This document shows, one piece after another, positions 47,863 through 57,370 of a stretch of 60,393 nucleotides of DNA (position 1 is its first letter; each line of letters starts with the position of its first letter). Position numbers and translations under genes: made by a program. The notes under the pieces are model-generated. The model was not told where the DNA came from. It saw only the letters and a list, made by a program, of their open reading frames with translations, and did no database searches. This DNA is from Nitrospira sp. (lineage in GTDB: Bacteria; Nitrospirota; Nitrospiria; Nitrospirales; Nitrospiraceae): assembly GCA_024998645.1 (NCBI GenBank), contig JACOEJ010000009.1, positions 1 to 60,393 on the forward strand. Reading direction: 5' to 3'.

Positions 47863-48792
47863 TTATTTCTTGAGAGTCCTGGCCTGCCGGGGGAAGAATC
47901 GCCGATGAACCTGTTTCAGCCGGCCCCGTTCAACATGGGTGTAGATCTGCGTCGTGGCAATATCTGCATGGCCCAACATCGCCTGCACCGCGCGCAAATC
48001 GGCACCCCCTTCAAGTAAATGCGTGGCAAATGAATGTCGCAGCATGTGTGGCGAGATCGGCTTGGCAATGCCCGCGCGCCGAGCGCGCCGACTCACGATC
48101 TTCCAAAAAGCCTGCCTGGTCAACGGTCCCCCGCGTCGAGAAACAAAGAGCGCCCGCGATGTCCGCCGATTCAAAATGGCGGAACGAACGTGATCGACAT
48201 ACTGCGCCAGTGCCTCTCTCGCAGTTTCACCGATCGGAACAAGGCGCTCCTTTGCCCCCTTCCCTAAAATCCGCAGACAACCCACGCCCAGATCAAGGCG
48301 CACCAGTTCCACCGACACCAACTCAGAGACGCGCAATCCCGACGCATACATCACCTCCAGCATCGTGCGATCACGCTGATCTTCCAATGCGGGCAACGGC
48401 GGCAAATCTAATAGAGCCGTGACCTCCGCCATCGTCAGCGTTTTGGGTAACCGCACTGCCCGCCGGGCCACCGACAGATCCTGCATCGGACTGACCGGCA
48501 ACAACCCTTCGCGCACGAGAAATCGAAACCAGCCGCGCAACGTCGACATCGTGCGCGCCATCGACGCCGAGGACAGGCGATGCTCTTTCAGGGACGCGAG
48601 AAACCCGGTGAGCTGCGGCGGCGCGACCGCCTCGCCCATTCCGATCCGGTGCTGAGCAAGAAAGGACTGCAACTTGATCAGATCGCGCCGATAGGCTTCC
48701 AGCGTGTTGACCGCCAATCCGCCTTCAACTCGAAGTTGCCCAAGATACCGTTCAACCAGCGGATCGAGAATCTGATCGATCGATGTAGCCAT
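47863..48792 (-). CDS. XerC/XerD-family tyrosine recombinase
   Basis: SAM-like N-domain; LEVMYASGLRVSELV, ISPHMLRHSFATHLLEGGADLRAVQAMLGHADIATTQIYTHV. Confidence 0.93.
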   Translation of the reverse strand: MATSIDQILDPLVERYLGQLRVEGGLAVNTLEAYRRDLIKLQSFLAQHRIGMGEAVAPPQLTGFLASLKEHRLSSASMARTMSTLRGWFRFLVREGLLPVSPMQDLSVARRAVRLPKTLTMAEVTALLDLPPLPALEDQRDRTMLEVMYASGLRVSELVSVELVRLDLGVGCLRILGKGAKERLVPIGETAREALAQYVDHVRSAILNRRTSRALFVSRRGGPLTRQAFWKIVSRRARRAGIAKPISPHMLRHSFATHLLEGGADLRAVQAMLGHADIATTQIYTHVERGRLKQVHRRFFPRQARTLKK

Positions 48793-48986
48793 AAGAAGAA
48801 ATGCACGAGGAGTAGGCGAATCAGGAATACTGCGGCACCGCGACCTGCCTAGCGGCAGACTATAGCCAACTCGCCAGGTGAACTCAACGAACCAACCGCG
48901 GTTCTCCTTGACACTTCCGCACCCTTTCCGATACTAGTCACAGCGTGTCATCTAACAACCACCCGCATGCTCTTTGCTGCCTCTAA

Positions 48987-50945
48987 ATGGGTTCTCAGCG
49001 CACATACTCACGACTGCTTGCCTGCCGCCGCTTGATCCTCGTCCTTGCCTTGAGCCTGGCAGGAGTTACGATCCAGCCCCAACCGGTTCCTGCTGCGGAA
49101 CTCAAAGCGCCCCTGCCTGACCCCCCGGTGCTGTCTCAAGCCAAACGATTGATCGACAAGGGCGAGGCAGAGTCCGCCGCTACCGTCCTGCGGCGGTTTC
49201 TCGCGACCTCCCCGCGTCCGGAACATTTGGATGACACCTACCTGCTGCTCGGAGCCGCTCTGTACAGCATGAAGGAATACTCCGAGGCCATCAAATACTT
49301 GAACCAGCTGCAGACCGAATTCCCGACGTCCGACGTGAGCGAGCGAGGGAAGATCATGCTGGCCCGCACCCACGCGGCCATGGGCAATATCGATCTGGCG
49401 CTGCCCCTGCTCACCCAACTGCGCACGGGCACGACCGACGATGATACGAAGCACGAAGCGCTCCGACTCACCGCCGAATTTCTGGTGCAGAAAAAAGAGT
49501 ATGTCCGCGCCATCGAAGCCCTGCTCCAGGAAAGCGCCGCAGGCACCGAAGAACACGTGACGGAAACGCGTGCGCAGATTCGCGAGTTCATCAACGAGAA
49601 GCTGGACAAGAAAGCGCTCACGCGGCTGCACGACCTCTACCCGAAATCGTTCCCCGGCGATCTGGCCGCCATCCGTCTGATCGAGCTCTATACCGGCCGT
49701 GGAGAGGACCATCTGGCTGAACGCCAGATTCAACAATTTCTCGCGCACTTCCCCGAACACCCCTACGGTCCGAAGGCAACTGAGACGCTGGCGCTACTCA
49801 AGACCAGACTGAAGGCCAACCAATTCTTCATCGCCACGGTCCTGCCGCTGTCCGGACGCCTCGCGCCGTTCGCCAATGAGGTACTTGAAGGCATTCAGCT
49901 GGCCGTCGAGCGCGCGCGCGAACAGTCGGGGATGCCGCCGGTCGGACTGATCGTGAAAGACAACGAATCGGACAAGCCCTCGTTTCTCGAAGACCACGCC
50001 GCCCTGCTGAACGAAGACCGGCCATTGGCCGTCATCGGGCCGATGCTCTCGAAGAATCTCCCCGTCATGGCCGAGATGGCCGAGCGCGCAAAAGTCCCGC
50101 TGATTACCCCGGCAGCCACATTTCCCAACGTCCGACGACTGGGCAACTTTGTCTTCAGCACCACCCTGACCCACGCCCTGCAAGCCAAGCGAATCGCAGG
50201 CTATGCCACCGGCGAACAAGGCTACCGCCGATTTTGCATTCTGTATCCCGATACCACGTATGGCCGTGAACAGGCGCGACTTTTTGCGCAAGAAGTCCGG
50301 CAGCATGAGGGCGAAGTCATCGCCATGGAATCGTTCAAAGAGGGCGATTCAGACTTCTCGCCACAGATCAAGAGACTCAAGGCCGAAGACCTCAAGAAAT
50401 ACGGCCTCGCGGTTCCCTACGATCCCTCGCGCCCGGCGGGAAAACCGGTCGGCAAGACCGATAAACGGATTCTCTACACGCCGGGATTCGATGCGATCTT
50501 CATCCCCAGCCGCGCCAGTGAAATTGGTTTGCTCGCGGCACAACTCGCCTTTCACGACGTCAAAGTCCCGCTCTTGGGCACAAACGGATGGAACTCGCCG
50601 GACTTCCTCCGCACGGCTGACCGCACGGTGGACGGCGCCGTATTTGTGGACGGGTTCTTCGCGGAGAGTGCCAATGCCGGCGTCCAGGATTTCGTCCAAC
50701 GCTTTCAGAAACGGTTTCAGGGCAGTCCCACCCTGTTCACCATGCAAGGGTACGATGCGGCCAAGCTGGTCCTGGAAGCGATTCGCCGGGGAGCGACGTC
50801 GGGCGACGCCGTTCGAGAGTTCCTGACCACGCAGCGCGATCTCCCCACACTGATGGGGCCGGCCGGCTTCGGGGCTGAAGGCACCCTCCAACGCCCTCTC
50901 GCACTGCTCCAAGTTAAACACGGGAAATTCGTCCAACTCGACTAG
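48987..50945 (+). CDS. TPR + periplasmic-binding-protein (Leu/Ile/Val-BP/LpoA-like) protein
   Basis: N-terminal TPRs; FIATVLPLSGRLAPFANEVLEGIQLAVERARE...AVIGPMLSKNLPVMAEMAERAKVPLITPAAT. Confidence 0.9.
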   Translation: MGSQRTYSRLLACRRLILVLALSLAGVTIQPQPVPAAELKAPLPDPPVLSQAKRLIDKGEAESAATVLRRFLATSPRPEHLDDTYLLLGAALYSMKEYSEAIKYLNQLQTEFPTSDVSERGKIMLARTHAAMGNIDLALPLLTQLRTGTTDDDTKHEALRLTAEFLVQKKEYVRAIEALLQESAAGTEEHVTETRAQIREFINEKLDKKALTRLHDLYPKSFPGDLAAIRLIELYTGRGEDHLAERQIQQFLAHFPEHPYGPKATETLALLKTRLKANQFFIATVLPLSGRLAPFANEVLEGIQLAVERAREQSGMPPVGLIVKDNESDKPSFLEDHAALLNEDRPLAVIGPMLSKNLPVMAEMAERAKVPLITPAATFPNVRRLGNFVFSTTLTHALQAKRIAGYATGEQGYRRFCILYPDTTYGREQARLFAQEVRQHEGEVIAMESFKEGDSDFSPQIKRLKAEDLKKYGLAVPYDPSRPAGKPVGKTDKRILYTPGFDAIFIPSRASEIGLLAAQLAFHDVKVPLLGTNGWNSPDFLRTADRTVDGAVFVDGFFAESANAGVQDFVQRFQKRFQGSPTLFTMQGYDAAKLVLEAIRRGATSGDAVREFLTTQRDLPTLMGPAGFGAEGTLQRPLALLQVKHGKFVQLD

Positions 50946-50957
50946 CCAGGCCACTCT

Positions 50958-51698
50958 ATGGACACACTCGCTCCCATTCTCCACAAGATTTCATACATGG
51001 GACTCCCGCTCCTCTTCGCGATGGTGCTGCATGAGTATGCCCACGGATGGGCCGCCGACAAATGCGGCGATCCGACCGCGAAGCTGCAAGGACGCCTGAC
51101 GCTGAATCCCCTGGCGCATATCGACCCGCTCGGCACCATCATTCTGCCGTTGCTCTGCCTCGCTCTGCCGGGAAGCTTTCTCCTCGGTTGGGCCAAGCCG
51201 GTACCGGTCGATCCGCACAACATGCGCCAGCCCCGGCGCGACATGGCGCTCGTCGCCGCCGCAGGGCCCGGGATGAATCTTGCCTTAGCGATCATCGGTG
51301 CGCTGGTCGTCGCGGCGCTCTTTGCCTTCGATCCATCCCTGCTAGCCAAACGTCCCGGCAATGCCGATGCCGACCCATCGAACCTGGCCACGATGATTTT
51401 GCTGCCCATCAGCGTCATGGCCCTCTACTCGGTGATGATCAACGTCTTTCTGGCGCTCTTCAATTTGATTCCGATCCCGCCGCTCGACGGCGGGCGCATC
51501 CTGACTTGTCTATTGCCTCCGACCCCGGCGCTCGCGCTCGCGCGGTTGGAGCCCTACGGCATGATGATTCTCATGGGATTGATCGTGTTCGATAAAGAAC
51601 TCCGCGTCATTCACACCATTACCAGCACATTCGCCAATGCCCTGTCCGGCACGATCTTGTCCACGGCACTGGGCCTCGGCGCAGGAGCATCGCAATGA
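50958..51698 (+). CDS. Site-2 protease-like M50 family metalloprotease
   Basis: MVLHEYAHGWAADKCGD (HExxH), AAGPGMNLALA, NLIPIPPLDGGRI. Confidence 0.93.
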   Translation: MDTLAPILHKISYMGLPLLFAMVLHEYAHGWAADKCGDPTAKLQGRLTLNPLAHIDPLGTIILPLLCLALPGSFLLGWAKPVPVDPHNMRQPRRDMALVAAAGPGMNLALAIIGALVVAALFAFDPSLLAKRPGNADADPSNLATMILLPISVMALYSVMINVFLALFNLIPIPPLDGGRILTCLLPPTPALALARLEPYGMMILMGLIVFDKELRVIHTITSTFANALSGTILSTALGLGAGASQ

Positions 51699-52690
51699 CC
51701 ACTGCACCCCGTAAGCGCGTTCTCAGCGGCATGCAACCCAGCGGCTTAATGCACTTAGGCAACTATCTCGGCGCCCTGGAGAACTGGAAGGCTCTGCAGG
51801 AAGACTATGAGTGTTTCTTCTTCGTCGCCGACTGGCACGCCCTCTCAACAAACTATGCCGACACCAGCCGCATCCGCGAATTCGTGCGCGAACTCTTGAT
51901 CGATTGGCTGGCCGCCGGTATCGACCCGAAACGCTCGACCGTCTTCATCCAATCGCATATCCCCGAACATGCCGTACTGCATCTCCTGCTCTCGATGATG
52001 GTCCCTGTCTCCTGGCTGGAGCGCAATCCGACCTACAAAGAAAAGAAGGACGAGATCAAAGAAAAAGACTTGAGCACCTATGGATTCCTCGGCTATCCCG
52101 TGCTCCAGGCCGCCGATATCTTGTTGTACAAGCCGGACTTTGTCCCCGTAGGCAAAGACCAGCTACCTCACCTTGAATTGACGAGAGAACTCGCCCGGCG
52201 CTTTAACGACATCTATAAGAAACCAGTATTCCCGGAACCCAAAGAACACCTCACCAAATTTCCCAAGGTTCTGGGTACCGACGGACGGAAGATGAGCAAG
52301 AGCTACGGCAACACCATCAACCTGTCAGATACAGAACCGGTGGTCCGGCAAAAACTGAAGACGATGGTGACCGACCCGGCGCGCGTGCGGCGCACCGACC
52401 CGGGCAACCCCGACGTCTGCCCCGTCTATGAGTTCCACAAGATTTACTCGCCGCAAGCAGTGCAGGCGCAGATCAATCAGGACTGCCGCACTGCCGCCAT
52501 CGGCTGTATCGACTGCAAAAAACTGGTGGCGGATAAGATGGTCGAGCGCATGGCGCCCATGTGGGAAGCCCGCGCATCCCTCATCAGCCATCCCTCGCGC
52601 ATCGACGAGATCGTGCAAGACGGCAGCCAGCGCGCCGCGAAAGTCGCAAAAGCGACGCTCGCCGAAGTGAACGAGGCGATGAAGATCTAA
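51695..52690 (+). CDS. trpS: Tryptophan-tRNA ligase
   Basis: RVLSGMQPSGLMHLGNYLGAL, GRKMSKSYGNTI; ATGA overlap with upstream gene. Confidence 0.96.
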   Translation: MTTAPRKRVLSGMQPSGLMHLGNYLGALENWKALQEDYECFFFVADWHALSTNYADTSRIREFVRELLIDWLAAGIDPKRSTVFIQSHIPEHAVLHLLLSMMVPVSWLERNPTYKEKKDEIKEKDLSTYGFLGYPVLQAADILLYKPDFVPVGKDQLPHLELTRELARRFNDIYKKPVFPEPKEHLTKFPKVLGTDGRKMSKSYGNTINLSDTEPVVRQKLKTMVTDPARVRRTDPGNPDVCPVYEFHKIYSPQAVQAQINQDCRTAAIGCIDCKKLVADKMVERMAPMWEARASLISHPSRIDEIVQDGSQRAAKVAKATLAEVNEAMKI

Positions 52691-52827
52691 CAGACGCTTC
52701 CTACCCTCAGTCGAATTCGTGAAAACGCTAGAAGAACGGCTGGCGGCATGGAAAAATGCCGACAGCTGTTCACCATCAGACCGCGCTGGATGATTCTTCC
52801 CACACCAGCGAGCGAGAGGTTCCTATT

Positions 52828-53241
52828 ATGAAGCAGACACGATGTTGGTTCGGTGCGGCAGTTATTCTATGGGCCTGGGCCCTGACCGGCTGCGGCACCT
52901 GGATGCACGGAGACCATCAATCCGTCACACTCTTTACCACTCCGGCAGATACCAACGTCGTTGTCGACGACCTCGTGCACATGCTCGCACCGGGTACCGT
53001 CAACCTCAGCCGCAAAGCCGACCACCGCGCGACCTTCGCCAAAGACGGCTACGACCCCGCTACCTATACGATTAAGCGAACCTGGTCCTGGTGGGTCGTG
53101 GCCGATGTGTTCGGCTGCGCGATTATCTTCTCGCCTTTCTGCATCATGCACGACATCGACGAAGGCGGGTACTACACGTTCGACGACAAGATCTACTTCA
53201 CGCTCGACCGGAAAACGTCCGAGCCAGTGCCGACAAAGTAA
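52828..53241 (+). CDS. PEGA-like lipoprotein
   Basis: MKQTRCWFGAAVILWAWALTGCGTW; VTLFTTPADTNVVVDDLVHMLAPGTVNLSRKADHRATFAKDGYDP. Confidence 0.7.
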   Translation: MKQTRCWFGAAVILWAWALTGCGTWMHGDHQSVTLFTTPADTNVVVDDLVHMLAPGTVNLSRKADHRATFAKDGYDPATYTIKRTWSWWVVADVFGCAIIFSPFCIMHDIDEGGYYTFDDKIYFTLDRKTSEPVPTK

Positions 53242-53266
53242 CGCACCCTTCGTTCAGACTCTCCCG

Positions 53267-53938
53267 TCATCCATCGCGTCTCGCGATGAGATTCAGCCAT
53301 CGGCCTTTGCGCTCTTGGTTCGAGACGACTCGTAACAAGTCAATCTTCCAGCCGCTTTGTTCCACCACCCGAGCCAGTTCTGCTTTCTGCCATCTGGCAA
53401 AGTAACGGCCGGGCATCCACCCATCCGTCAGGATGCAGCTCTGGGTGCCGTACGTGACCGTGGCCGCCAGCAGCCCGCCGGAACGAACGATGCGGCTCAG
53501 CCTCTTGAGCACAAGCGCGGCTTCAGGCTTGGGCAGGTGCATCAAGCAGGCAGCCGCCCAGACCGCATCAAACGATTCGTCTCGAAAAGGCACGTCACGC
53601 ATATCGGCAAGCACCAGCGGTACAGATGGAGCCGTGCCCTGCGCCGCCCGCAGAAACGCCGTCGTCAGATCCATCCCGATGACACGAAAGCCTTTTCCAT
53701 GAATAAAGCGCGCGTCTTGCCCGCCGCCACAACCAAGATCGAGAATGCTCGATTGCTTCGGCAGCCGGGCCAGCGAATCGAGTAACAGGGCCGGAGGTCG
53801 CTTGCGACGGCTACCCCAGCGCTTCAGAAACGTTGCCGCCCCTTGCTCATAGATCTGGATAGTCGGCGCAACAATCTGACTTGTGGTATGGTGCCGCTCA
53901 CGATGAGTAGTTATGGATAAGAAGGACCGGCTGGACAT
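53267..53938 (-). CDS. SAM-dependent class I methyltransferase
   Basis: SILDLGCGGGQDARFIHGKGFRVIGMDLT...FDAVWAAACLMHL; start uncertain, overlaps the divergent gene. Confidence 0.85.
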   Translation of the reverse strand: MSSRSFLSITTHRERHHTTSQIVAPTIQIYEQGAATFLKRWGSRRKRPPALLLDSLARLPKQSSILDLGCGGGQDARFIHGKGFRVIGMDLTTAFLRAAQGTAPSVPLVLADMRDVPFRDESFDAVWAAACLMHLPKPEAALVLKRLSRIVRSGGLLAATVTYGTQSCILTDGWMPGRYFARWQKAELARVVEQSGWKIDLLRVVSNQERKGRWLNLIARRDG

Positions 53939-54239
53939 GAAACTTTTGACAATTGCGTTCGCTGGATTGATGTCATTACCGGCCATCGCCAACGCAGCGA
54001 CGATCGATCCTCCTTGCGACGCCTACCCGCAGGCGAAACAGGCACGTTGTGTCGTCATCTGGAAAGAACTCAATAAGGAGGACGGCGCAGCGATCTCCCA
54101 GTTCGGACTCGATCAATTAAAGCGTCGCGAGGAAGGGAAGATTAACGCGCAGCAGCATCTTTCCGAGAACATGGCCTTCATCAAGCAATCGACCGAGAAG
54201 CGTCTCGCCCGCCTCAAAGAACGGATGGCAAAAGAATAG
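53937..54239 (+). CDS. Small secreted protein of unknown function
   Basis: Signal peptide MKLLTIAFAGLMSLPAIANA; charged helical C-terminus. Confidence 0.6.
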   Translation: MKLLTIAFAGLMSLPAIANAATIDPPCDAYPQAKQARCVVIWKELNKEDGAAISQFGLDQLKRREEGKINAQQHLSENMAFIKQSTEKRLARLKERMAKE

Positions 54240-54246
54240 CCGCCCG

Positions 54247-54888
54247 TCACTCCACGCGAAAAAACTGGTTCGATTCCTTCTCGACTCCGATTTCCGTTTC
54301 CGGTCCATGTCCCGTCACCACCGTCGTCTCATCGGCGAGCGTATAGAGCCGTTCGCGGATCGACCGCTCAATCGCATCGAAATCCCCGCCCCAGAGATCC
54401 GTCCGGCCGATACTGCCCCGGAACAACGTATCTCCGGCCAACACTACACTCTCATCGGGAATATGAAAGCTCATCGAACCGGGGGTGTGCCCCGGTGTGT
54501 GGAGGCCCACGACGGTCACACCGCCGACCATGATCCGTTCTTCATCTTTAATCCAATACTCCGGGAGCGGCACGGCCACATAGGGCACACCGAACATCCG
54601 GCACTGCGCTTCCAGATTCGTCCAGAGATCAAGATCATCCTGGTGCAGGCACAGCGTTGCGCCGGTCAACCGCTGCATTTCGCCGGATGCAAGAAAGTGA
54701 TCGAAGTGAGCGTGCGTGTGCAGAATATGGCGAACGGTCAAACCCAACTGTTCCACTTCGCGCAGAATCCGTTCAGGCGCGCCGCCTGGATCGACGACGA
54801 TGGCCTGCTTCGTCACCGGATCGCCGATGATGGAGCAATTGCACCCGAGCGGGGGAACTGAAAAGGTTTTGCGGATGAGATTCGTCAT
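54247..54888 (-). CDS. MBL-fold metallohydrolase (GloB-like)
   Basis: ILHTHAHFDHFLASG, GLHTPGHTPGSMSFHI, LAGDTLFRGSIGRTDL. Confidence 0.95.
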   Translation of the reverse strand: MTNLIRKTFSVPPLGCNCSIIGDPVTKQAIVVDPGGAPERILREVEQLGLTVRHILHTHAHFDHFLASGEMQRLTGATLCLHQDDLDLWTNLEAQCRMFGVPYVAVPLPEYWIKDEERIMVGGVTVVGLHTPGHTPGSMSFHIPDESVVLAGDTLFRGSIGRTDLWGGDFDAIERSIRERLYTLADETTVVTGHGPETEIGVEKESNQFFRVE

Positions 54889-54916
54889 GGCGCGCGCATG
54901 CTACCGCTGAGACGGC

Positions 54917-55576
54917 TCACGGTGCAAGCAGCGGCCCGCCGTCGGACTCCGGCTCGACACGAACCGTCCACACCACATCTGTGTCCCAGATCGACCAGGC
55001 GGTCTCCTGCCGGCGTAACCAGACAAGAAAGCCGGCACCCGAACCATCGGGACGCGGATTGCCGACATAGACCAAGGCTTGAGTTTGGCGGAGGTTGTAC
55101 CCGATGCGCGAAAGCACCAGCCGGTCCAGCACCGGCATCGCCTGCACAGACCTGAGCCAGGCGGTCAGGACCGGTTGTACCAGCGACACTTCCGGCTCTT
55201 CGACGGCGTTGCCTGACACAAACCGATACCTGGTTCCGAATTGAAACCGGCCTTCCAGTTTTGCCGGCTCCTGATTCGCCGCGACGAAATCACGGACTAG
55301 TTCGACGGGAAGCGCTCCATCGAAATACCCTTGCTTGTGAAACCATGAGCTCGTCAGCGGCCCTTCCTGTTCCGGCGAGATTTGAGTCGTGGTCTTCCGT
55401 TCGAGCAACACGAGTTGGGTTTCTGAGTGGAGAAACTTGCTGGTGATGATCTGATCGTAGCGGGCGTAGTCTTCGACTGGAATCGAGACGACCGTCCCCT
55501 CCCCGGCCAACCCGACAGCCGGCAGCGTCATCACGAGGCTCAACAGAATCAGGAGTAGAAAAATCCTAGAGCGCAT
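54917..55576 (-). CDS. Secreted protein of unknown function
   Basis: Signal peptide MRSRIFLLLILLSLVMTLPAVGLA; start at internal ATG 55576. Confidence 0.65.
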   Translation of the reverse strand: MRSRIFLLLILLSLVMTLPAVGLAGEGTVVSIPVEDYARYDQIITSKFLHSETQLVLLERKTTTQISPEQEGPLTSSWFHKQGYFDGALPVELVRDFVAANQEPAKLEGRFQFGTRYRFVSGNAVEEPEVSLVQPVLTAWLRSVQAMPVLDRLVLSRIGYNLRQTQALVYVGNPRPDGSGAGFLVWLRRQETAWSIWDTDVVWTVRVEPESDGGPLLAP

Positions 55577-55686
55577 AACTTCAGCATAGCCGCCAGGCCG
55601 GAGACCGGTCAATTCGGGAAATACTGCGTGGACAAGCCCGAGCGAACCGTAGATAATCGACTGATCAACTTTATCGGGAGCGTAGC

Positions 55687-56412
55687 GTGACAAGACTTTG
55701 TTTCCACATGGCGGGCATCGGACTTCTGGCCTGCTGCCTGCTGACCGCCGGGTGTAAGCCTGATGAGTCGCCTTTCAAGGCCGAGAACGAAACCTTAAAA
55801 AAACAGGTGACGAAGCAGGAATCCTTGCTGTCTTCACTGCAAGACGGGAACAAGGTTATGCAGCAGCAGATCGACCTGCTGAACCAGGAACTGCGTGATG
55901 CGAAGAAGGCCACGGAATCGGCCAAGGCGGAGATGGGCCAACTGACCGATCAATTGAATGCGCAGCTCGCCCAGGCGAAACGTGCGAACGCCGAAGCCGT
56001 CAAAACCGCCGCCGCTCAGGCGGCTCAGCAGCTGCGCATCGAGGAGAAAGGCACACAAGTCGAGACGCTGCCGCGGCCGCTGGCGGCCGTCGCCAAAATC
56101 GTAGAAGAATCGCTGGCCAAGAACGGCTATCCCATTAAGGTTAGTTTCAAGGGCGAACAAAAAGCGGTCTACGTGACCGAGCGAAAGATTTCGAACCCTG
56201 CATCACTGGAAGTCGCCGGCTTTCGCAATCAATATCTCATCACCCTGCAGGCCCTTCCCGCGAATACCACGAGACTCGGAGTCCGCGCCGAATTTGAAAA
56301 AGTCGCGCAAGGCGGCCGGATCTTGAGCGTGAGCCAGGAAGAGACGGCAGAGATCGAACGGCGCCTGATCGGTGAAATCCACAAGGCGCTGGAATCTCCG
56401 AGCAAGACCTGA
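55687..56412 (+). CDS. Coiled-coil lipoprotein of unknown function
   Basis: Lipobox LLTAGCKP; long heptad region; start of operon with 56412-57317. Confidence 0.75.
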   Translation: MTRLCFHMAGIGLLACCLLTAGCKPDESPFKAENETLKKQVTKQESLLSSLQDGNKVMQQQIDLLNQELRDAKKATESAKAEMGQLTDQLNAQLAQAKRANAEAVKTAAAQAAQQLRIEEKGTQVETLPRPLAAVAKIVEESLAKNGYPIKVSFKGEQKAVYVTERKISNPASLEVAGFRNQYLITLQALPANTTRLGVRAEFEKVAQGGRILSVSQEETAEIERRLIGEIHKALESPSKT

Positions 56413-57317
56413 TGCCATTCCTTCGTTGTCTCCCCTCGCTATTCCTTCTGCTTGCCCTCTCGACGCCGGCATCGGGAACCACCGTTGCAACCAAACCGTC
56501 GCAAGAATTAGCGCGTCACCTCACCGCCATTGCGGCTCTGGCGAAACCGGCGCCTATGGTCACCATACCTGCAGGCACCTTTCTCCTCGGAAGCAAACGC
56601 ATCGATACCGATCCGTACGGCATCGGCACACAATTCGACGACACGGAACTCCCGCAGAATCGTGTCTGGCTCGATGCCTTCGAAATGGATCGCGACGAAG
56701 TGAGTCTGGGCGAGTATCTCGCCTTCCTGCAACAGCGGAAGACCCCGCCCTCCGACGAGCTCCAAAAATTGATCTGGCACGTCATCACGATCCACTCCGT
56801 CACCGACGACACACTGTCACGCTGGCCGGCGCTCTACGTCACCTGGAAAGAAGCCCGGGATCTCTGCCTGTCCACACAAAAACGGCTCCCCACCGAAGCC
56901 GAATGGGAGAAAGCCGCGCGCGGAACGGAGGGAGGTCTGTTCCCCTGGGGCGATGCGATCCCAGACCCGAAGCGGGCAATGTTCGGACAGTATCATGTGC
57001 ATGAGATTCCGATCCTCGCCCCGGTCGATTCACTGGAGGATGGACGCAGTCCCTACGGATTGCACCACATGGCCGGGAACGTCGCCGAGTGGGTACAGGA
57101 CTGGTTCGGCTTCGACTACTACGCCTACATGACGGAGAAGAATCCGCCGGGACCGACGAGCGGTCGTTACCGAAGCGTGCGCGGCGGATCGTGGAAGAGC
57201 AAAATCATCATGCTGCGAACAGCCACCCGTAGCGGCTCGCCCCCGATGCAACGCTCGGCCACGATCGGCTTTCGCTGTGCAAAGTCAATATCGGTACCGG
57301 CGCCTGAGCCCAAGTAA
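56412..57317 (+). CDS. SUMF1/formylglycine-generating-enzyme-like protein
   Basis: MVTIPAGTFLLGS, RLPTEAEWEKAARG, HHMAGNVAEWVQDWF, RSVRGGSWKS, GFRCAKS. Confidence 0.93.
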   Translation: MPFLRCLPSLFLLLALSTPASGTTVATKPSQELARHLTAIAALAKPAPMVTIPAGTFLLGSKRIDTDPYGIGTQFDDTELPQNRVWLDAFEMDRDEVSLGEYLAFLQQRKTPPSDELQKLIWHVITIHSVTDDTLSRWPALYVTWKEARDLCLSTQKRLPTEAEWEKAARGTEGGLFPWGDAIPDPKRAMFGQYHVHEIPILAPVDSLEDGRSPYGLHHMAGNVAEWVQDWFGFDYYAYMTEKNPPGPTSGRYRSVRGGSWKSKIIMLRTATRSGSPPMQRSATIGFRCAKSISVPAPEPK

Positions 57318-57370
57318 CAAACATCCGTTCTCTTGGTGACCCGCACCTCACATGCTAGCATGGCATTCGT

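Noticed and set aside
47451-48792. tyrosine recombinase next to two tRNA genes, suggesting an integrated element
   Set aside because: Recombinase looks like housekeeping XerC/D; no repeated tRNA 3' end, phage or cargo genes seen, and flanks are core genes.
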